From Poritiphilus flavus (GTDB taxonomy: Bacteria > Bacteroidota > Bacteroidia > Flavobacteriales > Flavobacteriaceae): DNA of 64,000 nt. Positions 9,739 to 16,798 of the stretch are shown piece by piece. A program made the position numbers and the translations under genes. The stretch lies in the NCBI RefSeq assembly GCF_009901585.1, contig NZ_WXYO01000007.1, forward strand, positions 124,001 through 188,000, read 5' to 3'. The notes beneath the pieces are model-generated. The model was not told where the DNA came from. It ran no database searches and was given only the letters and a program-made list of their open reading frames with translations. The first letter of the stretch is position 1. Every line of letters begins with the position of its first letter.

Positions 9739-9770
9739 TTTGGTTGAATTTGTCCTTCGCAATAAATTTA
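9739..9770 (+). promoter_or_regulatory. Putative promoter of the beta-propeller lipoprotein
   Basis: TTTG at 9739-9742 and TAAATTTA at 9763-9770 are separated by 20 bases. This is one mismatch from the Bacteroidota consensus and lies 19 bases before the ATG at 9790. Confidence 0.45.
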
Positions 9771-9789
9771 TCAAAATTCCTTTGACGCT

Positions 9790-10782
9790 ATGAGTTCACA
9801 GCCCGGATCCTGTATTGTTTTTGTTTTGCTCCTCGCTGTTTTTTCGTGTACTTCAAAAACCGAAGATGTAGATGTCACTCCCAAAGGACCATTTTTTGGG
9901 GTAATCCCTAAAGATTACCCACAATTGCTGGCCCCGGAATTGCTGGCTTCACCCCTGGAAGAGTTTAACGGCACTTTCAATCCAGAAGGAACCGAATTTT
10001 ACTACACTACTGTGGTACAGGAGAATTTCTCCAAAGGCTTGATCAGCTTTACTAAACTCAGGGAAGACCAAAGCTGGACAGCTCCGGCTGTTGCACATTT
10101 TTCCGGAGAGGCAGACGATTACGATCCGTTGTTCAACCCAGATGGTTCCAGGCTGTACTTTAGTTCCAGAAGACCGGCTAAGGATACCCTGTCTCCATAC
10201 AAAAGCAATATTTGGTTCATCGAAAGGGAGGGTGAAGGTTGGAGTGCTCCAGTGGTATTGCCTTTTACGAAGAATGACGATTATTACAGCTCGTTAACCC
10301 GTGATGGGATTATTTATTTCAATGTCTGGTCTACCGGGAATCTTTTCAAGGCAATACCTGATGGAAAGCATTTTGAGGTTAAGGAACTGGATAGCACCAT
10401 TAACCGGCCTTATGACCAGGGCGATCCTTTTGTATCCCCTGACGAGGACTATCTCATTTTCCGAGGCTATGGCAATGATGCCCTTGGACGGGGGGATCTC
10501 TATATCAGCTTTAATATAGACGGAAACTGGACGCTTCCGGAAAACCTTGGAGAGCCTATTAACTCCAGAGCTCATGAAATGTGCCCCTACGTAAGTTCAG
10601 ACGGCAGTATCTTTATTTTTGCCAGCGGGCGGCTTACCAAAGCATATAATACAAGCCCGTTGACCGAACTGTCCGGGATCCAGGAAAAATTCAGGACTGG
10701 AGATAATGGAGAGCTCAACCTGTACTATATGAGTACAGACTTCATAGAACGGCTAAGGCAGAAGCATCTGGATGCGAAATAG
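9790..10782 (+). CDS. PD40/WD40-like beta-propeller lipoprotein
   Basis: The 330-residue protein starts with a lipoprotein signal ending VFSC (about Cys21). At least five PD40-type blades can be read, with repeated [NS]PDG-[ST]xLYF patterns: FNPEGTEFYY, FNPDGSRLYFSS, LTRDGIIYF, VSPDEDYLIF and VSSDGSIFIF. These repeats build TolB-like six-bladed propellers that bind proteins or glycans. No catalytic residues are visible. It is probably anchored to the outer membrane or periplasmic face. A small membrane-protein ORF follows after 70 bases with its own promoter. Confidence 0.85.
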   Translation: MSSQPGSCIVFVLLLAVFSCTSKTEDVDVTPKGPFFGVIPKDYPQLLAPELLASPLEEFNGTFNPEGTEFYYTTVVQENFSKGLISFTKLREDQSWTAPAVAHFSGEADDYDPLFNPDGSRLYFSSRRPAKDTLSPYKSNIWFIEREGEGWSAPVVLPFTKNDDYYSSLTRDGIIYFNVWSTGNLFKAIPDGKHFEVKELDSTINRPYDQGDPFVSPDEDYLIFRGYGNDALGRGDLYISFNIDGNWTLPENLGEPINSRAHEMCPYVSSDGSIFIFASGRLTKAYNTSPLTELSGIQEKFRTGDNGELNLYYMSTDFIERLRQKHLDAK

Positions 10783-10801
10783 CACTTTTTTTGATTAAGG
10801 C

Positions 10802-10833
10802 TTGCAGTTTTTGGCATTTTCAGATTATCTTTG
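10802..10833 (+). promoter_or_regulatory. Promoter of the 57-residue ORF
   Basis: TTG at 10802-10804 is followed after 21 bases by TATCTTTG at 10826-10833, an exact TAnnTTTG box. The ATG is 19 bases downstream. Confidence 0.6.
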
Positions 10834-10852
10834 CTTAACAAATTAAAAACGC

Positions 10853-11026
10853 ATGTTTGATTTCGACCAGTATCTTGGATTTTTAGCATTCCTCACCATC
10901 CTGACCATAGGATTTTGGCTAATGATGTTCTTATTACTATTTGTAGTACCTTACTGGTTAGGGGGAAACCTCATGGAAATGTGGAAAGAAAGACGTGAAG
11001 CCCGCAGGGTAAAGCGCAACGCATAA
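10853..11026 (+). CDS. Small single-helix membrane protein, 57 residues
   Basis: ATG at 10853 opens a 57-codon frame ending TAA at 11024-11026. The product starts MFDFDQYLGFLAFLTILTIG, has one or two hydrophobic segments over residues 8-38, and ends in a very basic tail (KERREARRVKRNA), following the positive-inside pattern. It sits between an exact minus-7 promoter box and a compact terminator, which supports it as a real gene. No family is recognised and function is unknown. Confidence 0.65.
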   Translation: MFDFDQYLGFLAFLTILTIGFWLMMFLLLFVVPYWLGGNLMEMWKERREARRVKRNA

Positions 11027-11028
11027 AA

Positions 11029-11051
11029 GGAAAGCCGAAAGGCTTTTTTTT
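11029..11051 (+). terminator. Hairpin terminator after the 57-residue ORF
   Basis: AAAGCC (11031-11036) and GGCTTT (11041-11046) form a stem closed by a GAAA tetraloop and followed by a T-run. Confidence 0.75.
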
Positions 11052-11091
11052 ATTGCCAAAAATTTGGATTCCGCTTAGGATCCGGGGAAGT

Positions 11092-11571
11092 CTAGGACTC
11101 AGACTTTTTCTTTTTCTTCTTCTTCTTTTTCTTCTTCTCTTTTTTCACTTTCGTATAGCCTTTCTCCTGTAGCTCTACCAGGGCGTTGTACTTGTCTTCC
11201 GGAAGGCCTGCTTTTAATTCAGCCATCTGATTTTTTCGGATCTTTTCCATGCCCTCCCTCATTTTATCCGGTTCCAGGTCCAGAATACGAAGTTCTATGG
11301 TTTGCTGAATGTACTTAGTTAGTATGGAGGCCACTACGGCCTGTTCAAAGTCATTCAATTCCAAAGCCTCATTGATCTTTGGCATTTCGTTGGCCACGAT
11401 CTCTTCAGCAGTTAAGGGTTCCGCTTTTCTTTCAGGAGTTGCCGTTTGCGGGATGGCAGACCGCCCTCTCCTCCCGAAATTATTGTTTCCGTATCCGTAT
11501 TGGGCTTCGGCGATTGGAATAAACAGCAGGGCAAAAAGGATTGACAGGAAATAATTCTTACTCGTACACAT
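11092..11571 (-). CDS. Secreted protein of unknown function with a poly-lysine tail
   Basis: The 159-residue protein has a signal peptide ending IAEAQ (about residue 24), a short Gly/Asn/Arg-rich stretch, a helical middle (about 50-135) and a C-terminal run of more than a dozen lysines broken by one glutamate. The helical segment with NDFEQAVVASILTKYIQQ and KMREGMEKIRKNQMAEL resembles Spy/LTXXQ-like helical periplasmic proteins, but the match is loose. The tail is encoded by repeated AAG/AAA codons, a slip-prone tract. Its relation to the neighbouring ArsC-like gene is unknown. Confidence 0.7.
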   Translation of the reverse strand: MCTSKNYFLSILFALLFIPIAEAQYGYGNNNFGRRGRSAIPQTATPERKAEPLTAEEIVANEMPKINEALELNDFEQAVVASILTKYIQQTIELRILDLEPDKMREGMEKIRKNQMAELKAGLPEDKYNALVELQEKGYTKVKKEKKKKKKKKKKKSES

Positions 11572-11603
11572 CTTATATCAACTTACATGGATTCAGTATA
11601 AAT

Positions 11604-11945
11604 TTAAAGCAAATCTTTTATCTTTTCAACTGGCCTTCCGATTACCGCTTTATTGCCTTTTACGACGATCGGCCTTTCTATCAGCTTTGGGTAATCCACC
11701 ATTGCTTTTATCAGTGCTTTATCGGATAGATCTTTCCCTTTGAACTCTGATTTCCAAATAGGCTCATTTTTACGGATCAGTTCCTCAGGGCTTATATCCA
11801 GGTAAGACAACAACTCCTCCAGTTGCTTTTCGTTAAAGGGATCCTTGAGGTAAAGTACGGTTTCAAAATCTTCACCTGAGGATTCAAGTAAAGCCAAACC
11901 TTCCCGGGATTTAGCGCACCTTGGATTATGGTAAATTTTTATCAT
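11604..11945 (-). CDS. arsC: ArsC/Spx-family arsenate reductase-like protein
   Basis: The 113-residue protein has the ArsC thioredoxin-like fold. The motif HNPRCAKS puts the catalytic cysteine at position 10. The C-terminal part includes ERPIVV and the K/R residues of the anion pocket (GRPVEKIKDLL). In the family it reduces arsenate using glutathione or glutaredoxin, or acts as an Spx-like adaptor; the stand-alone context without arsB or arsR makes arsenic resistance uncertain. Its upstream region is the microrepeat block at 11958-12120, so its promoter would have to lie within or beyond that block. Confidence 0.85.
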   Translation of the reverse strand: MIKIYHNPRCAKSREGLALLESSGEDFETVLYLKDPFNEKQLEELLSYLDISPEELIRKNEPIWKSEFKGKDLSDKALIKAMVDYPKLIERPIVVKGNKAVIGRPVEKIKDLL

Positions 11946-11957
11946 GGTTGTTTATGT

Positions 11958-12037
11958 TGTAAAACTGTGAAATTGTGAAATTGTAAAGTTGTAAAGTTGT
12001 AAAGTTGTAAAACTGTAAAACTGTAAAATTGTACAAC
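11958..12037. repeat. Tandem microrepeat, ten 8-bp units (consensus TGTAAART)
   Basis: Ten consecutive 8-base units can be aligned without gaps, for example TGTAAAGT three times in a row at 11982-12005. Variation is limited to A/G and the last two bases. It adjoins the start of the ArsC-like gene. Confidence 0.85.
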
Positions 12038-12091
12038 TGTTCACTGATTACTGTTTACTGATTACTGCCCACTGCCCACTGCTCACTGATT
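12036..12091. repeat. Tandem microrepeat, eight 7-bp units (ACTGnnn)
   Basis: Eight 7-base units start ACTG, with variable ends TTC, ATT, TTT, ATT, CCC, CCC, CTC, ATT. The array begins where the 8-bp array ends, sharing two bases with it. Confidence 0.85.
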
Positions 12092-12094
12092 TCA

Positions 12095-12120
12095 TCCTCC
12101 GTAGCTTTAGCGAAGGAGGA
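12095..12120. repeat. REP-like palindrome after prfB
   Basis: TCCTCC at 12095-12100 is complementary to GGAGGA at 12115-12120, with a 14-base interior containing a short GC/GC match. It starts 7 bases after the prfB stop. It may be a dispersed palindromic element or a 3' stabiliser; there is no T-run. Confidence 0.6.
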
Positions 12121-12126
12121 CTGCAA

Positions 12127-13222
12127 CTAGTCCCCCTTCTGTCCCATAAGCATGAGATATGCCTTTAGGAAGGGATCTATCTGGCCATCCATCACCGCGT
12201 CTACATTACCGGTCTCTTCTCCCGTACGTACATCTTTTACCAGTTTATAGGGATGCATGACGTAATTTCGGATCTGCGAACCCCATTCAATCTTCATTTT
12301 AGCGGATTCTATCTCATTCCGGGCTTCCTGCTTTTTGCGCAGTTCAATCTCATAGAGTTGCGACTTAAGCATCTTAAGCGCCGTAGCTCTGTTATCGTGC
12401 TGCGAACGCGAATCTGAGCATGAGATCTGAATGCCGGTAGGTTTATGGACCAGCTGGACCTTGGTCTCTACTTTATTCACATTTTGGCCACCAGCACCAC
12501 TGGATCGAGCTGTTGTAATTTCAATATCCGCCGGATTTACTTCTATTTCTATACTGTCATCTACCAGGGGATAAACGTAGACCGAAGCGAAAGAGGTGTG
12601 TCTTTTCGCATTACTGTCAAAAGGTGAAATCCGTACAAGGCGGTGTACACCGTTCTCTCCCTTTAACCAGCCGAAAGCGAATTCTCCTTCTATTTCCAGG
12701 GTAACGGTCTTAATCCCAGCTACATCGCCCTCCTGCAGGTTAAGCTGCTTCACCTTATAGCCGTTCTTTTCGCTCCACATAAGGTACATGCGCATAAGCA
12801 TTTCCGCCCAGTCGCAACTTTCCGTACCTCCTGCACCTGCAGTGATTTGCAAAACTGCAGTCATTTCGTCCCCCTCTTCAGAAAGCATATTCCTGAATTC
12901 CAGACTTTCAATGGCCTCGAGGGCCATTGAGTGCTGCGCCTGTACTTCCGCTTCTTCTACTTCACCTTCCTTGTGAAACTCAATTAGCACCTCCAGGTCT
13001 CCCACCAGGGCAGAGGCCTTTTCAAAATCCGTAACCCATTTTTTCTGGGATTGAATCAGGCGCATTTGGGCCTGTGCTTCTTGAGGATTGTCCCAAAAGT
13101 CAGGGGCTAAGGTCTTTTCTTCCTCGTTTTCAATTTCAATAAGCTTGGCATCTATGTCAAAGATACCTCCTCAGCGCACCCAGGCGCTCAATAAGATCTT
13201 TTTGCTGATCCGTAGTAACCAT
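12127..13222 (-). CDS. prfB: Peptide chain release factor 2, with programmed +1 frameshift
   Basis: Reading from ATG 13222, codons 1-21 run to an in-frame TGA at 13157-13159. Slipping +1 at CTT-TGA-C continues in the next frame to TAG at 12127-12129, giving 364 residues, the normal RF2 length. The product has the SPF stop-codon recognition tripeptide ([10 protein letters not shown]) and the catalytic GGQ in [14 protein letters not shown] near residue 243. RF2 releases peptides at UGA and UAA. Low RF2 favours the frameshift, giving autoregulation. This is not a pseudogene: the stop is the conserved recoding site. Confidence 0.97.
13156..13171 (-). promoter_or_regulatory. prfB: prfB recoding site
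   Basis: The reverse strand reads AGGAGG, then TAT, then CTTTGAC. The SD-like AGGAGG (13166-13171), three-base spacer and slippery CTT before TGA-C match the classic RF2 frameshift signal almost base for base. Confidence 0.97.
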
Positions 13223-13238
13223 TCAACTTAATTTTGGG

Positions 13239-13246
13239 CAAAAATA
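13239..13246 (-). promoter_or_regulatory. Putative minus-7 box of prfB
   Basis: The reverse strand reads TATTTTTG, an exact TAnnTTTG match, 16 bases upstream of the prfB ATG. Confidence 0.45.
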
Positions 13247-13288
13247 CAATTCTTTTTCAGGAGGGAATAGTAAGATCCTATTAATGTC

Positions 13289-14143
13289 TCACTGTTGCTG
13301 TGCAGATACCTCAACACTGTATTTTGTTTCATTGGCACCTTCAGAATAAACCACACCCTTTAAAGGGGAGCAGTCTCTATAATCCTTTCCGTGAGACACC
13401 TTGATATAGTTGGAATTAACGAGGAGATTGTTGGTAGGGTCAAATCCAATCCATCCGGCGGAAGGCATAAAGGCTTCGGCCCAGGCATGCATTTGTGAGT
13501 CTCCAAAATAGCCGTTTCCCTGGTGCAAATATCCGGATACATACCTGACCGGAACACCGTTTTGCCTGGCAAGGGCACAGAACAGGTGGGTAAAATCCTG
13601 GCAGACCCCTTTTCGATTACGGATCACTTCATCCAATTCGGTATTGACATCAGTTACCCCTGTTTCAAAATTAAGGAATTTGAAGGTCCACTCGTTGAGT
13701 TGCTGAAGGTTTTCAAATAGTGAAATACTCTGATCCAATTGGAAGCCCGGCAGATGGGCCTCAGGAAGACGGGTAAACCTCGTGGTTTTGAGAAAAGGCT
13801 CAAAATCCACCTGAAAATCCAGGGTCTTAATATATTGATATTCTTCTTCCACAGCCGGAAAGGCATCAAAATCAAAGGGGTTGATATCCTTTTTTATCAG
13901 CTTAAAACTGGCTTCAAAGGAAATCTTACCAAACTTTTTTGTAGCATGAAGGCGAATGGTCCTGAATCCAAATCCATTAATGGAATAGCTTTTCTCCAAA
14001 CCCAGGGAGTTCCGGAAATCCACACTGAGCAATTGCTGGGTGGAATTTTGCTCCGGAACGATGAGAAATTGCCAGTGGGCCTCATCCACGGAGTTCTGGT
14101 AATCATTTTCAGCCTTATAGTTTATGGAATAATCCAGAGCCAT
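13289..14143 (-). CDS. Bacterial transglutaminase-like cysteine protease/amidase of the ATP-grasp/alpha-E cluster
   Basis: The 284-residue protein is taken from ATG 14143; a TTG two codons upstream is also open. An N-terminal beta-rich domain (about 1-140) precedes a transglutaminase core. The triad is visible as Cys181 in KGVCQDF, His219 in MHAWAE and Asp235 in GFDPTN. No signal peptide is seen, so it is likely cytoplasmic. It is the last gene of a three-gene unit, 39 bases after the alpha-E gene. In this conserved cluster it is thought to hydrolyse or transfer the amide made by the ATP-grasp partner; the substrate is unknown. Confidence 0.9.
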   Translation of the reverse strand: MALDYSINYKAENDYQNSVDEAHWQFLIVPEQNSTQQLLSVDFRNSLGLEKSYSINGFGFRTIRLHATKKFGKISFEASFKLIKKDINPFDFDAFPAVEEEYQYIKTLDFQVDFEPFLKTTRFTRLPEAHLPGFQLDQSISLFENLQQLNEWTFKFLNFETGVTDVNTELDEVIRNRKGVCQDFTHLFCALARQNGVPVRYVSGYLHQGNGYFGDSQMHAWAEAFMPSAGWIGFDPTNNLLVNSNYIKVSHGKDYRDCSPLKGVVYSEGANETKYSVEVSAQQQ

Positions 14144-14182
14144 TTTCAAAAGTACAGGGGCCTAAGATATAAAATGCGGCAA

Positions 14183-15130
14183 TTAGTAGTTAAAAAATTC
14201 GCGTTGCATTTTTTTACTGATCTCTCCCAGGTTGTCCAGAATATCCGAAATGAATGCCTGAATGTCGTTCTCAATTTCCTCAATGTACTTGTATTGGAAT
14301 TCCGCTCTCACCCGGCCCACCAGAAAGGCAGTGGAAGTTCTGTTATACCTGTAATCAGGATCAAGGACTTTAATGTTATTGTAAACCTGATTCAAACAGT
14401 TCATGACAGATCTCGGGCAATTGGGGTTAAGAATTAAAAATTCAAGGGTAGAGATGCTGGTAGGGGTCTTTTTGTAAAAACGCCGCATCATATCATAAGA
14501 CTCCGCGCATTTGAGCAGTGTAGACCACTCATAACTGTTGCTGAACTTGTCACCATAACTCCCCTGAGCCTTAAGGGCGTCGTGATATTTAGCATTGATT
14601 ATTCTGATGATCTGAGTGGCTCTTTCAATATTTACGCCCAGCATGATAATGGCATAAACCTCATTGTGCAGCAGGGTCCCACGGATCTTACCCCGAAGAA
14701 TGGCGGTCATTTCGGTCACATGAGTCGTGAAGTCGTGAAGCCCGTTTTTAACAAAGGCCTCTGCGGAATAGCTGGATACGAAATGATAAAATTTGTTTAT
14801 CGCCTCGTACAATTCGGTAGATATCAGATCTCTGGCACTGTTGGCATTCTCCCTGGCATTTTTTACGTTGTTAAGTATGGATGAAGGGTACTTAGTGTCG
14901 AATCCAATGCGGAACAAAACCTCTTCTTCCTTAAGTTTTTGTTCAGCATCGCTCTCCGGTTCACCTGCCATAAACATAATGGATTTCAGTACAAATTGCC
15001 TGGACTGTGATATCTGATTGGGAGCATCCAAAGAGGAAAAGTAGTTGACATTAAGATAGCGTGCCATATGTTCTGAACGTTCGATATATCGACCCATCCA
15101 AAAAAGGTTATCGGCAACTCTTGAAAGCAT
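14183..15130 (-). CDS. Alpha-E domain protein
   Basis: The 315-residue, largely helical protein begins MLSRVADNLFWMGRYIERSE, the characteristic opening of the alpha-E family, with ENxARxL-like motifs rich in Glu and Arg. Length is typical. It lies 3 bases after the ATP-grasp gene and 39 bases before the transglutaminase gene, so translation is probably coupled. Alpha-E proteins nearly always occur with circularly permuted ATP-grasp enzymes and are presumed partners in peptide or amide synthesis. No catalytic role is proven. Confidence 0.92.
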   Translation of the reverse strand: MLSRVADNLFWMGRYIERSEHMARYLNVNYFSSLDAPNQISQSRQFVLKSIMFMAGEPESDAEQKLKEEEVLFRIGFDTKYPSSILNNVKNARENANSARDLISTELYEAINKFYHFVSSYSAEAFVKNGLHDFTTHVTEMTAILRGKIRGTLLHNEVYAIIMLGVNIERATQIIRIINAKYHDALKAQGSYGDKFSNSYEWSTLLKCAESYDMMRRFYKKTPTSISTLEFLILNPNCPRSVMNCLNQVYNNIKVLDPDYRYNRTSTAFLVGRVRAEFQYKYIEEIENDIQAFISDILDNLGEISKKMQREFFNY

Positions 15131-15133
15131 ATA

Positions 15134-16660
15134 TTATTGATTTTTAAGTACCCAGGTATCTTTGGAACCACCCCCTTGCGAGGAGTTCACGATAAGATTA
15201 CCTTTTTGCAATGCCACCCTTGTAAGTCCTCCCTTCAGCACAAATTCTTTGTCTTTTCCGAGGATTGTAAAAGTCCTGAGATCCACGTGCCGCTGCTCAA
15301 ATGAATGGTTTTCATCGATATAGGTAGGGTGTACGGAGAGCGACATTATTGGCTGGGCGACGTATTTACGCGGATCCTCCTTTACCTGTTTCTTTCGTTC
15401 GTTAATTTCTTTTTTAGTAAGCTTGTTACCTATGGAAATACCATAACCTCCGGCCTCGTCTACTGGCTTGATTACCAGTTTATCTACATTTTCCAGCACG
15501 TATTTAAGTTCCTGAGGTCTGCTGCAATGATAGGTGTAAACATTACTTAATATGGGATCTTCCCCCAGGTAGTATTTGATAATTTCCGGCATATAGGTAT
15601 AAACGGCCTTGTCATCAGCTACCCCGGTGCCCGGGGCGTTCGCCAGGGTTACATTTCCTTTTTTATAGGCGGCAAAAAGACCGGGAACCCCAAGTGTGGA
15701 ATCCTCCCTGAACTCCAGAGGATCCAGAAAGAGATCGTCTATACGCCTGTAAATGATATCGACCCTCTGAGGACCTTTTATGGTTTTCATGTATACGAAG
15801 TCGTTCTCCACAAAGAGGTCGCGACCCTCCACCAATTCCACGCCCATAGTCTTGGCCAGGTAAGAATGCTCATAAAACGCGGAATTGTACATGCCCGGTG
15901 TGATCACTATGCAGTTGGGCTGGTCTACCCCGTGTGGTTTGACAGTCTCCAGCAGGTCTAGAAGGTTTTCTGCATAGTCAGTAACGGTGTGGGTTTGGTA
16001 GTGGTTAAAAACACCGAAAAGCGCCCTTTTCAGTGCGGTCCGGTTACAGATGACATAGCTTACTCCCGAGGGACAGCGAATATTATCCTCCAGCACATAC
16101 CAGTTGCCATCGTTGTGTTTAATGATATCGGTGCCAGAAATGTGGTTGTATATTCCTCCGGGAGGGTCTATACCCAGCATTTGATGTAAATAGTTGGCAG
16201 AAGAACTGATGAGTTCCAGGGGCACCACTCCCTGTTTTATGATCTTTTTTTCATGATACAGGTCTGAAAGGAACAAATTAAGGGCTCTGCTTCTCTGAAT
16301 TACTCCGGATTCAATAGTCTCCCATTCCTGGGAATCAATAATTCTGGGAAAGAGATCAAAAGGGAAAATTTTCTCCTGGGTCTCTTTCTTTCCGTATACC
16401 TGGAAAGTTATGCCCTGGTTAAAGAAGGAGGATTTGGCCTTGTTATTAAGTTGGATGTAGTCTTCAATGGAGTGTTCTCCATAAAGATTAAACAGCTTTT
16501 GATAAATTGCTTTTACCTGCCCTTCCTGATCAAAGATCTCATCGTGCAGCAATGGATTTCTTTGATAGGAAGAAAAGATCTGACTTTCAATATTTGGCAC
16601 TACAAATTCTTTGCAATAAGATAAAGGTTTTTGTTGTGAATTTTGATTAGATATTCTCAA
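15134..16660 (-). CDS. Circularly permuted type-2 ATP-grasp amide ligase
   Basis: The 508-residue frame starts at TTG 16660; a stop lies two codons upstream and the first in-frame ATG is far inside the conserved region, so TTG (or GTG at 16600) must be used. Family features include YHLLHDEIFD-like N-terminal residues, YVLEDNIRCPSGVSY (nucleotide site), NAPGTGVADDKAVYTYMP and LVIKPVDEAGGYGI. These belong to the CP-ATP-grasp group that forms amide bonds between an acyl phosphate and an amine. First gene of the three-gene operon with alpha-E and transglutaminase. Cytoplasmic. Confidence 0.9.
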   Translation of the reverse strand: MRISNQNSQQKPLSYCKEFVVPNIESQIFSSYQRNPLLHDEIFDQEGQVKAIYQKLFNLYGEHSIEDYIQLNNKAKSSFFNQGITFQVYGKKETQEKIFPFDLFPRIIDSQEWETIESGVIQRSRALNLFLSDLYHEKKIIKQGVVPLELISSSANYLHQMLGIDPPGGIYNHISGTDIIKHNDGNWYVLEDNIRCPSGVSYVICNRTALKRALFGVFNHYQTHTVTDYAENLLDLLETVKPHGVDQPNCIVITPGMYNSAFYEHSYLAKTMGVELVEGRDLFVENDFVYMKTIKGPQRVDIIYRRIDDLFLDPLEFREDSTLGVPGLFAAYKKGNVTLANAPGTGVADDKAVYTYMPEIIKYYLGEDPILSNVYTYHCSRPQELKYVLENVDKLVIKPVDEAGGYGISIGNKLTKKEINERKKQVKEDPRKYVAQPIMSLSVHPTYIDENHSFEQRHVDLRTFTILGKDKEFVLKGGLTRVALQKGNLIVNSSQGGGSKDTWVLKNQ

Positions 16661-16798
16661 TAATCAAGGCATAATTTGGCATTTCATCTAAAAATTATAC
16701 GGAATTAATATTGAATTCACTATCGCTTCGCGCACCCCATAACCCCCATGCCGGTTTTCAAATGATTTTGTCTAAATTTAAGGCTTAAACCAGCACTA

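Noticed and set aside
11958-12091. Possible CRISPR array
   Set aside because: Units are 7-8 bp with no spacers; this is a microsatellite, and no cas genes are in the window.
13157-13159. In-frame stop at codon 22 of prfB, suggesting a pseudogene or frameshift error
   Set aside because: It is the conserved CTT-TGA-C recoding site with an upstream AGGAGG; the +1 frame gives a full-length RF2 with GGQ and SPF.
13739-14437. 232-codon open frame on the + strand
   Set aside because: It is antisense to the transglutaminase and alpha-E genes, has no recognisable domain and crosses both gene boundaries; a shadow of the real genes.
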